A stretch of 64,000 nt of DNA from Rhynchospora pubera. Lineage: Eukaryota; Streptophyta; Magnoliopsida; Poales; Cyperaceae. The stretch spans positions 63,979,840 through 64,043,839 of the forward strand of contig CM051461.1 of the NCBI GenBank assembly GCA_028095005.1, written 5' to 3'. The position numbers and the translations under genes are program-made. How positions within the stretch are numbered: the stretch's first letter is position 1; each line of letters opens with the position of its first letter. The notes beneath the pieces were generated by a model that was given only the letters and a program-made list of their open reading frames with translations, was not told where the DNA came from and ran no database searches. This document shows positions 34,902 through 44,967 of this stretch, piece after piece.

Positions 34902-35839
34902 GGGAGAATTAGTCATATACCCCTCTAATCATAGTCAATTGAAAATATCACCCTCTAATCTTTAAATTTGGAAACATCCCCCTTCAATCATCACTACTAT
35001 AGATATTTACCCTTTTTCCTATTTTCAATGATTTTTTAGTTATGAAAATTTGTTTTTAAGATTTCCGGACAAAAATACCCTCAGCCCCTATCTATTTTCA
35101 CCTTACCGCTTATCGCTATATGTTTTCCCAAACCATCTATTCTCTCTCTTTTACCAGAAATGCTGATTTTATTCTCGACATGAATGTTTTGAAGGACAAT
35201 AGGGAACTGATGGCAATTTCGTGCTTCATACTTTGGAGTGAGAGGTGCTCGGGAATCTATACTGGAAATCATTCACCTATCAGCTCACTGGTAGGACAAG
35301 TGCATCTAGAATGGCGCACACTCCAAACAAGGTGTAGATCTTGAGTTTACGAGTTGCTCTTTTGCTCCTTCATTTCAGGAACGAGTTTACAAGTTTTAAC
35401 CTTTAGCATAGTTTACTTCAAATCTTTTTATTGCTTGTACTTTTAGTTTACTTTTCTCCTCTGTTAGCCGCTGGTTAATTTTTGTAACATTTTTTTAATG
35501 GAAATATGATGGGCTTGACCTCCATTTTTTATTCAAAAAGAAAAGGTAAATATTTGAAAGAAGAAAGAAAACTAATGACTGATATCTTAGAATATTTTTT
35601 TTTTCCATGCACAGAACAAAAAAATAACGGGAATAGGAATCGTCAGGGGGCAGCTCCTAAGGACATTTATGTCCGATTATTATAAAAAATAAATTTTCAG
35701 AATTTAAAATCATTAGAAATAAGAAAATGGGCAAATATCTATAGTAGTGATGATTAGAAGGGGATATATCCAATTTTATAGATTAGAAGGGAATATTTCC
35801 AATTAGTCATGATTTGAGGGGTATATAACTGATTTTCCC
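34902..35839. mobile_element. Mutator-like element carrying LINE-derived sequence (938 bp)
   Basis: A perfect 9-bp duplication TTTTATTTA (34893-34901, 35840-35848) flanks inverted ends of about 100 bp that start GGGAGAATTAGTCATATAC. End sequence matches the 21841-22722 element in many blocks (for example CTAATCTTTAAATTTG against CCAATCTTTAAAATTTG). The interior plus strand at about 35120-35343 reads ELMAISCFILWSERCSGIY and then SSLVGQVHLEWRT, which resembles the tail after the reverse transcriptase of plant LINEs (a Trp-Ser-Glu-Arg motif). A LINE-like 3' tail follows at 35528-35544. This suggests capture of a LINE 3' piece. Confidence 0.75.
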
Positions 35840-36083
35840 TTTTATTTATGGGGATGTAATTGGTTTTGTCAGCGGATGCATTAGCATTATCTTTTCGGAA
35901 TTATTTTGGGTCCGCCTATCTGGACCAACTTCACTGCCACTGTCCGCTGTCCTTTTCTCGCCTCTTTTCGAGTTTATGTAAATTTGGACAGGAAACACTC
36001 ACTTTCTATCTATACGACTATACCTCTACACAGTACACGCACGCACGCATGATTCCTCAACAAATCCCCGGCATGCACCCCTG

Positions 36084-36293
36084 AGGTGTGTTTGGCATCA
36101 TACGTGAACTAAAAGTTCACGAACTAGGCTAGTTCGCGAGAACCAAACAACCCACGAACTAGACTGTTCGCGAATTTTTTGACTAGTTTCTAATCCTCCA
36201 ATTTTCATGAACTAGAAATTATTCGTAGGCCTATTCGTGGACCGTTGTTCATGCCTAATTCGTCCCTAGTTCGTGAGCGAACCAAACACACCC
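36084..36293. mobile_element. MITE with GGTGTGTTTGG ends
   Basis: The left GGTGTGTTTGG and right CCAAACACACC are inverted ends, with subterminal repeats of GTTCACGAACTAG and variants in both orientations inside. No clean target duplication is visible, so the class is uncertain. Confidence 0.5.
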
Positions 36294-37632
36294 GTTAAAT
36301 AACCTTCGCAGAGGATTCGGATCACTCGCTTTCTATATCTACGACCGTCCTTTGGTCCTTTGGGCTTTGGCCCTCGTCTTTCTTCAAATCAAATAATAAA
36401 TAATGATAAAAATAGTGGTTGGATCTCTCATATTCTCTTATCTCGTAATTAATGAATTATAGTTCATATGTGTGTATTTTATATGTAAAAAGAGGTTCAT
36501 TTTTTATCGTATAAAAAAATTAAAATCGTCTTGTTATTACTACTGGTGTTCATAGTTTTAAATTACAATGATGATATGATCTTTGTCATCCTACGTAATT
36601 GTACGTATCTGATTTAAAATAAGATCGAATTTTCTTAGACTTTAAAATATCTTTGTGATAATAAAATTTTATCATCATTAGTTTATCAACTGTTCTGTCA
36701 TCAAAACAAGAACAAATTTCAGAGAAGAACTTTTTTTTTTTTCATCATTGTGGCATGAGCCGTACTCCTAAAATCGTCGCACCATTGGATTGTCTGTAAA
36801 TAAAACTTGCAAACTCTTTGTTTTTTGAAGGAAATAAAAATTTCCAACTTAAAATGATTATTATATAATTGGATTGTCTGTACGAGGAGACCACATGTCA
36901 AGAAAAATAAAAGAGAAAAAGAAAAGCAAAATGGAGGAAAAGGAAATGGAAGCAAAGAATGAACCAGCCGCCAGAACAGTAATTGTAGAATTGACAAATT
37001 GTAGATGCGGCCCACATGCCACGTGGCATGTAATTACTCGAATTCAACGCTGTCAGTCAAACCTTGATCGGAGGATCTTTTTTTCTAGTTTGTCGTGGAC
37101 AAAGAAAGGGCCAAGGCCTACATTGAATAGGCTTGTTTGAATTGCAAACATAAAAGGAAAAAAAAATTAATAATAAACATGCAAGCATAAGCGTGCTGGC
37201 GGCCGCTCCAACCCGAAAAGCCAATGGGTCTGGCGCACTTAAAATCCGAGAAGACATTAGGCCTGGCGCACTCACAACCCGCTATGTCATAGAGTTTCGA
37301 TTTCAACCCGCCAATGTCGAGTTAGAAAATATAAATATAAAATTTGAAAATCAAAGTAATAAAATTAAAATTTGAAAAATCTGTAATAAAATGAAATCTG
37401 ACGTTTGTTAATTGAAATATTATTAGCAATCTCAAAAATTGGATACCAAATTGAAATCTAAACCGCAGGCGAACCTGCATGTTTATTATTTAATTTTTCT
37501 TTTATGTTTATTATTAAAAATTAGTTTTATTTTATTTTTTAAAATATGAGATTACAAGAAAGAAGGCCTATTTCCAGAAGAAGCACTCTTCCGAAATAGT
37601 AAGCGCACCCAAACAAAATTTCTTCTTTCTAG
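36294..37632. other. intergenic, no supported gene
   Basis: I recognise no gene. Open frames on either strand are short and lack domains. Confidence 0.4.
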
Positions 37633-37788
37633 GGCTCCTTTTGGATAGGTGTGAGAAGTAGGGAAGAAGGGAAGAAGGAAAGAAGTATTGGGAAGTGTGT
37701 AACTTTGTGAATAGTTTGGATTATTTATAATTTATTTCTTTCCTTCTTCATTCTTCCTACCTTTTTCTCAACGCATCCAAACGGTGCC
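37633..37788. mobile_element. Tourist-like MITE, copy H
   Basis: The ends are GGCTCCTTTTGGAT and ATCCAAACGGTGCC. The flanks TAG and TAA match at two of three positions. The orientation is that of copies D and F. Confidence 0.65.
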
Positions 37789-37936
37789 TAAAATAACACT
37801 TTTCTCACTCTTTTTGAAATAACACTCTTTTTAAATTTAATTCATCTCTTGCATTCATTTTTCTCAACTCACCATCCGAAACAAATATTTCTTCCTTCAA
37901 GAATAATACACTTCTTACTCTTCTTTTCATAATAAC

Positions 37937-38092
37937 GGGACGTTTGGATCGCTTAGGAATAAGAAAAATAGCTTCTTTTTAAACGGAAATTTATTCCTAA
38001 CAATTCAAATTCTTAACAAAATTACACACTTTTTAATATTTTTCGCCTAAAAATAGACTATTACTCTTATTCCTAAGCGATCCAAACAGCCC
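37937..38092. mobile_element. Tourist-like MITE, copy I
   Basis: 156 bp from GGGACGTTTGGATCGC to GCGATCCAAACAGCCC, with a perfect AAC duplication (37934-37936, 38093-38095). It shares CCTAAGCGATCCAAAC with copy G. Confidence 0.7.
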
Positions 38093-38881
38093 AACATTCT
38101 TTCATTTTTAATTTTTTATTGATTGATTAGGTCAGTGCATGAATGAAGCCCAACACCGCCTTCCTTTCTTAATTTCTTTAGCGGTCAGTGGTGGGTTAAT
38201 CTTCTTTCTCAAGCCACCCCGGTTTTCGTGGGCCCCACCGCTCCAGAATATTACTACATTATAATATATATTTATATTATTATACTATTAAGTGTCCGAA
38301 CAGAAACACATTTAAAAATTTTCAAAAATTAAAAACACACTTGTTAGTCGCACAGAATAAATAAAAGAAAGATTTGTAGTCCTCATGGAATTTCTATTTA
38401 GACGTGGTCCGTGATCAAATGTCAACCATGCTGTTCGTGGAATTCCCCTCAATTTGCTAATTAACCTCCAGCTATTAACTCATTCCAACTTTCCTATATC
38501 TTTCAATTAAAATATTCACTTTTCCCCCCCTAACAAACTTCCCACCAATGCATATACAATTTTTTTTTTTTGGTTTCGATAAAAATAAATATTGATGTAT
38601 GAATAAGATTCGCTGTAATAGTAAAGTTTTATCCAGTAGATCTATGTAAGTAAAAAAAAAAAAAGTAATAATAATTAAATGAAATAAAATAACATTTCAA
38701 AAATATATGAATGAGTAAACTTAAAGTCATTTATTTCCACCTATGATTTATATAAAATATAAGATAATGTAATTTAAATTATCATATAAAAGAACATGGT
38801 CATTTAAAATAGAAAATTTTGTTTCTATTTATCTCATATTTAATTTATTTGTCTTTACTATTCTTCCATTATTTTTTATAA

Positions 38882-39006
38882 GACAAATTGAGGTTCAAGT
38901 CTCCCAATCTATTTTAAAATTAAATGTCTATAAAAAGATCCTTTAGCTGGGTTTCGAACCTAAGAACTTTCATATTGTTCTTTACCACTAGATTCAGAGT
39001 TGATTC
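38882..39006 (-). repeat. probable tRNA-derived SINE
   Basis: On the minus strand an A-box-like TCTAGTGGTAAAGA is followed about 30 bases later by GGTTCGAAACC (plus 38950-38960), a good match to the pol III B box GGTTCGANTCC. Spacing and order fit the internal promoter of plant tRNA-derived SINEs. The sequence does not fold as a complete tRNA. The 3' end is not defined. Confidence 0.45.
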
Positions 39007-39009
39007 TCT

Positions 39010-40380
39010 ATTCTTCTATTATTATTTATAGTTTCTGGATTTTGTTGTTAAAAAAAAGGAAAAGAGAAAAAATTAAATAAAAAAGCAAGGAAAGAAAGAA
39101 AGACAAAAGGAAGAAGCAAATAAAAATATGGCTGGTTATATCTTCATAACAGAGGAATCTTTTTTTTTTTTTGTAGCAAATTTTTGTTATAACCCTCTTT
39201 ATTTTCTTCTCTTTTCAATAGTACCAAGTCTCTTATCTTCTTCTTCTTCTTTTTTTTTCCCAAAAGCCTGAGGCACTTTCTTATAAATGAATGATTTGTC
39301 ATTTTTGGCGAACACTAAGGCCTCGATCAAAATGGATTTTACACGTTCATTTCGTTTCATTTCATTTTGATAAGAATTTTTTGACTGAAATGAAATTCCA
39401 TGTTAAAAAACAAGGATTTTGTTCAAGGCTTAAATGTGACTGATAACACAAATAAATTAAATTGAGATAATATTACAAAAAAAAATTTATGACACTAATC
39501 TTTGTATGTATTAAAGTTAACAACAAAGCCAAAGAATAAAAGATGGCTAAAAAAAATGGTGTTATTAACCTTGAAGACGAAGAAAGCATATATTTCATTT
39601 TTTTTTTAATATTTTCAAAAGTAGTGGTGACCATTATTTTCCAAAATAATTTGGAATTAATAAAGAATGAAATATTTGTATCTTTTCAAAAAGGAAATAA
39701 TAGATTACTTTTTTTTGTTTTTTAAATACAATCAAAAGTAAACATGATGTTGGTTCTCTTGGATGATTATGATTAAAGCTTGTAAATTGATATTGATAGA
39801 TACGAAATAAGGAAGAAGCGGGAGTGGGCCCCAGGTAGCAGTGGAGTGGAGTGGAGTGGCGCGAGGGCCGAGGCCGTTGAATAATCAATGAATAAATTCA
39901 GTCTCCAGTTCTCGTCCATTCAGCATTGATTCCGCAATCAGCAGTTGGTCAGCACTGGAGGGCTGGGGGACTGGAAGCCGCACCTTCCTGGTAGCTTCCA
40001 GTCGCAAAGTCCTGTCTCCTTGGAACAGGATCATCATGATGCTGTAGACCGTGAGATGGAGGGAGTAAATAAATAGATGGTCCATGGATGCAATCCCATT
40101 AGACCAGGTCTAGATTGGTCCTATTGCTTTTGTTTGTCGCCTTGGCTAATAATTAATGATAAATAAGATGCCTCTCTCCGTTTCCATCCTCTTCTCTGAT
40201 TCTCTCTCTCTTTTTTCTGCGGAAGAAAGGAAGGAAGGAGGTATGCAACTGCAACTGCTGCTTTGTTATCCCATCATTTTCCTTTTCTTTTTTTCTTCTG
40301 AGGATTTATTATTATCTACGTTTTATATTTATATATCTTTATCTATCTATTTATCTAGTGGAGTTAAGTCTTCCTTCCTT

Positions 40381-40418
<38 letters not shown>

Positions 40419-41196
40419 CTGGAATCAATCGAAAAGTTGAGTTGAGTTCTTTTGTCTGTTGCTCTCTCCTCCTCTCCTTCACCAATCACCAGTTCACCTC
40501 TCCTCTTCTTCTCTCTGGTAATTGGTAATTAACTAATAACTAATTATTTTAAGAGGGAGCCGGAGAATATAATTTCCTCCAATCCCTTAACTTCTACTCT
40601 TTACCAAATGATCAATACAACAAAAGGAATTACCTCAGATGTTTAGCCCTTTTCTTATTTTCATTTGATTGATTTCTTCACATACTCTTTCTAATTCTAC
40701 TTTTCAAACTTTTGCTTCAACCCAAACTTCTTTTGTCTGATTAACCTGGCTTTATTACAATTTTTCTTTTTCTTTTTCTTTTTGGTTTTGGTTTTAGATA
40801 GGTATTCAAATTCCAATTCTAATACTTCTCCCTTAAATTAATTGTGACTATAAGCGAGAGGGAGATCCTTTGAACATTTAATTGCTTGTTACATATCATA
40901 ACAAATGATATAGGATTTGGGTATGGTCTATTGGTCAGCGCTACCTACCTATTAATTACTTGACCACTGCAACAATCATCTCCATCTCCCTTCTCTTTTA
41001 ATTTAGAAATATCCATCGTTTTTCTGTGTTTTATCACCCCTTATCAATCTGATTCCCCAACTTCTCTGACTTCTAATTGCAAGGATATCATTTTTTTACA
41101 TTTATTTTTGTTTAGTTTTTGCCATCCTTGTCAACCATTGCTCCTATCCTAACTCACACATTTTTGTCCTTCAATTTTCAGATAGACAAAAGAAGA
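39010..41196. other. upstream region and leader of the GRAS gene
   Basis: No other gene is seen. CT-rich sequence at 40170-40215 and 40450-40520 and an AC microsatellite at 40383-40415 look like promoter or 5' leader of the downstream GRAS gene. A splice acceptor-like TTTTCAG ends at 41181, 15 bases before the ATG, so a leader intron is likely; possible donors are GGTATGCAA near 40231 or GGTAATTGG near 40517. Confidence 0.45.
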
Positions 41197-43704
41197 ATGG
41201 GGTCTCACATCCATGAAATTCAAGGCCTAACCCTCGATGACCTACTGCAATCTGAGCCCTTCATTCCAGCTCCACATGAAACCACCACCAACTCCTCTCC
41301 TTCTTCCTCTTTCGCCCGTTCCTCTTCTAACACCAATTCCAATTCCAATTCCACTTCCACTGATTCCAGTACTCTGAGCCTTCCTTTATCCTTGCCCGAC
41401 CAAGACTCCTCTGAGGACTCGGTTATTTTCTCCGATTTTGTCTTCTCCTACATTGACAGAATGCTGATGGAGGAGGAGCGCTATGACGGCCAGTACCACC
41501 CTGCTGACATGTTAGCCACCGAGCAGCAATTCTCGGCCATCCTTGGTGGGGGCCCAACTGACGAGCCCCCCCTTATTCAGCTCGTGCCCCCTCAGCCTGC
41601 AGATTTGGTGCCAGATCAGACTGACATAGGCTGGTTGGCTGATTTAGCGTATAACACCGGCAATGATGGCACTCCCTATGATATCACCACAAATGATCAT
41701 AGCCTCTTCTATGGTGATGGGAACAACCACTTCGATTTGGGTTTTTCAAATGGGTGGCAGCATGACCCAGTTGATTTGAATCAACTCAACAGCCAGCTTT
41801 TGTTTGCCAATACCAATTCTTTTTCTTCCTCTTCTCTTTCTCCTTCTCCTGCCACCACCACCAGCACCGCCAATTCAGATAGCCCTGGAAGCAAGAACCG
41901 TACTATATCTTCAACCAATGTTACCAATACTGATACCACTACAACAAATATTACTGCTAGCAATAAAATGGTTGATGTGGGTTTGGAGGAATCTATGTTT
42001 CGTAAAGGCCTAGAGGAAGCCCAAAAGTTTCTTCCAAAAGCGGAGAAACTAATCATTAATGTGGATTCAACTGACTTCAATTTGACACTGCCTGAACCCA
42101 GCCCTCAGAGCAAACACCAATCTCCACCTACTATAAAAGTAAAAAACGAAGAGAATATCAGCAACAGTAATAAGAGCCCTTCTCCTGAAAGCCTGCAAAG
42201 AGGAAGGAAAAACCCGTACCGAGATAGAGATGAGGTGGAAGAGGAAGACGGTAGGAACAACAAGCAAGTTGCTTACACTGAAGAGGAAACCATCAGAGAT
42301 ATGTTTGACAAAGTTTTGCTCGGTGGCCCTGACAAATGTGCCATGGATATCATGGCCTTGCGGGAGGCAAAGCACAATGAGGAGGTCCGAATTGCAGCTG
42401 CGGCCCAGGCCAACGCCTCCGGCAACACCAAGGGCCGCGGCAGGAGGAAGGCGGCCCGTGAAGTCGTTGACCTGCGCACTATTCTAATCCACTGTGCTCA
42501 GGTTTGTATTTTACTGTGATCAACCAGATTGGTATCCTTCAATTTTTTTTTTACTTCCTTATTTTTATAAAGATTAAACCTTTAATTTAAAATATGCTAG
42601 GCTGTCGCCACCGATGACAGACGCAGTGCGAATGAGCTTCTCAGGCAGATCCGTCAGCATGCTTCCCCAACTGGGGATGCAACTCAGCGGTTAGCTCAGT
42701 GTTTTGCCGACGGGCTCCAGGCCCGCTTGGCAGGGACTGGCAGCCACCTCTACCAGTCCCTCGTTGCAAAACGTACCTCGGCTGCTGAGCTGCTGAAGGC
42801 ATACCAGCTCTACATGGCTGCGTGCCCGTTCAAGAAAATTTCCTTCTTCTTCTCTAACCAGACTATTTTGGATGTGTCTGAAGGGGCTGATAGGGTTCAT
42901 ATCATAGATTTTGGCATACATTATGGGTTTCAATGGCCATGCTTATTGCAACGCCTTTCAAGTCGCCCCGGCGGCCCCCCACATCTGAAGATAACAGGCA
43001 TAGATCACCCCCAACCTGGTTTTCGTCCTGCTGAGCGGCTTAATGAGACTGGAAGGCGTCTGAGAGATTATGCAGCACATTTTGAAGTACCATTTGAATA
43101 CAGAGCAATTGCAGCCAAATGGGAGACCGTCAGGTTGGAGAATATCGAGATTGACCCAAATGAGGTTACAGTGGTCAATTGCCTTTTCCAGTTGAAAAAT
43201 TTACCAGACGAGACCGTAACCACAGATAGCCCCAGAGATATGGTGCTGAAACTCATAAGGAAGATTAACCCTTGTGTGTTTATTCACGGTATCGTTAATG
43301 GGTCCTATAGTGCCCCATTTTTTGTGACCCGTTTCCGGGAGGCACTGTTCCATTACTCAGCCCTGTTTGACATGTTAGATGCAAATGTACCAAAGGAAAA
43401 TGAACACAGACTCTTGATGGAGAGGGACTTATTTGGCCGAAGTGCATTGAATGTGATCGCATGTGAAGGGTTGGAACGGGTAGAAAGACCTGAGACCTAT
43501 AAACAATGGCAAGTGAGGGATATGCGGGCCGGGTTTAAGCAGCTCCCATTAAATGAAGAAATAGTAAAAAAGGCGAGAGATAAGGTGAAGTCATGTTACC
43601 ACAAGGATTTTGTGGTGGATGTGGATCATTTATGGTTGCTTCAAGGCTGGAAGGGCCGTATTGTATATGCTTTGTCGACATGGAAGGGTAGTGACTTGGT
43701 GTAA
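41197..43704 (+). CDS. GRAS transcription regulator, LISCL/SCL14-like (one intron)
   Basis: Exons 41197-42501 and 42601-43704 give 802 aa. The ATG at 41197 begins MGSHIHEIQGLTLDDLL; the frame is open further upstream only from non-ATG codons. The N-terminal half is long, acidic and Ser/Asn/Thr-rich, as in LISCL members (SCL9, SCL14, SCL33 group), and carries their motif FRKGLEEAQKFLP. Low-complexity tracts such as SNTNSNSNSTSTDS are present. The GRAS domain starts at VDLRTILIHCAQ (end of exon 1) and continues AVATDDRRSANELLRQIRQH. VHIID is at 534-538 within VHIIDFGIHYGFQWP; the PFYRE region is APFFVTRFREALFHYSALFD (673-692); the SAW region runs from WQVRDMRAGFKQLPL (738-752) to the end. The 99-bp intron is phase 0 (CAG-GTTTGT...TGCTAG-GCT) and contains an in-frame TGA soon after the donor. 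LISCL proteins are nuclear co-activators; SCL14 works with TGA bZIP factors on detoxification genes. That role is family knowledge, not shown here. Confidence 0.93.
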
Positions 43705-44967
43705 ATGCAGGTCGGTTTATGCAGTCCTATGTTTATGTATTGACCTCTATCATACTATATGGATTTGACATTTTGCTGTGTATGGGAATCCTCTTTGGCT
43801 CTATCACTCCTGGGTTTGTACTGAATGTTTTTGCCAAAACTGACGATGACCTGGTAATTTCTATTTATAATTATGCCTTTGCTGTTTTCCTTTGGTGTTT
43901 TTTTTTTTAATTTTTCTTGGTAGCTTCTAATTTAAGTTGTTTGGACTTTCTTTAGGTTGTAAAATAGAGATGGAGCAAAATGTGTACATGGCGAAGTTGC
44001 TTTTTAAATCTGCTTTCTTTCTTCTCTTTTTATATCTTTAATGGTATGTTGTTCTGTAGATTAGGGATGAGGCTTCTATGAGAAGCTTTGTAGCTTCAGA
44101 GACATTTACCTAACTATAGTCAGACGAGGTACTTGTATTGTAATCATGTGGGTGCTTTTGGCGTGATTTAGATTTAGATTTTGTATAGCACCCATCGAAT
44201 TGTTGATTAAGATGTCTGTTTGCATGCCATCTCAGGAGCTTATAGTTAGCAATTTTGATGACAACTACTGGACATTTTTCTTAGTTAAACAAGAAAGAAT
44301 AGATTATAGTTTCTACTGATATTTGGAATCATGTCTGATGATATATAAATTATATATATGATATAATTAAGGAGAGAATATTCTGGCGGAAGTGGTCTGT
44401 CCATGCTGGGTCCCAGACTCAGACCAAATAATAAAAAAATCAGAAAAAGAGAGCAAATACAGCCTCAAAAGTCCACATCTCCGTCTTGTCGCAATTAGTG
44501 GAACCAATAATATCACACACCATACAATAAGTTAATGCTGGAATTTGGAAAGAAAGGCAGCACAAACAAAACGCCATGAAAATCGCACCGAGTCTGTTCA
44601 TTCAATGCATCAGAGTTGATCTTTATTTGGGATTTTATTCATTTATTTATAAGATAATAATAATAAGAGAGTCGGTCAGGCCTTTGTTATCGCCACTTGC
44701 TATTGTTATGAATGAAATCTATCGACATGCTGCTCCTCGGTCAGATGTGGGCTCCAGTCTCCAGACCAGTTTCAAGGTCAAATGCATTTTTTTCAACAAA
44801 AACAAAATAAAGATATATATAACCAACGTGTGTTTTTGAAAATGTCATTCTCCAACCCAATGACTTGTATGTTTACAAGAGAAACTGGTACCCACGGGAA
44901 GAGAGATTGAAGATAAATTAAGAATATATGCTTCTTCCATGCATGCAGTTGGTACAAGACTTGTAAA
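43705..44967. other. convergent 3' region between GRAS and YidD-like genes
   Basis: The plus-strand GRAS gene and minus-strand YidD-like gene converge here. The first several hundred bases are probably GRAS 3' untranslated sequence. No further gene is recognised. Confidence 0.5.

Noticed and set aside
38941..39006. A tRNA gene on the minus strand
   Set aside because: Box motifs are present but no acceptor stem or cloverleaf can be drawn; a SINE explains it better.
41119..41196. Start of the GRAS protein at 41119
   Set aside because: The codon is TTG, and a splice acceptor-like TTTTCAG lies between it and the ATG at 41197, so this is leader or intron.
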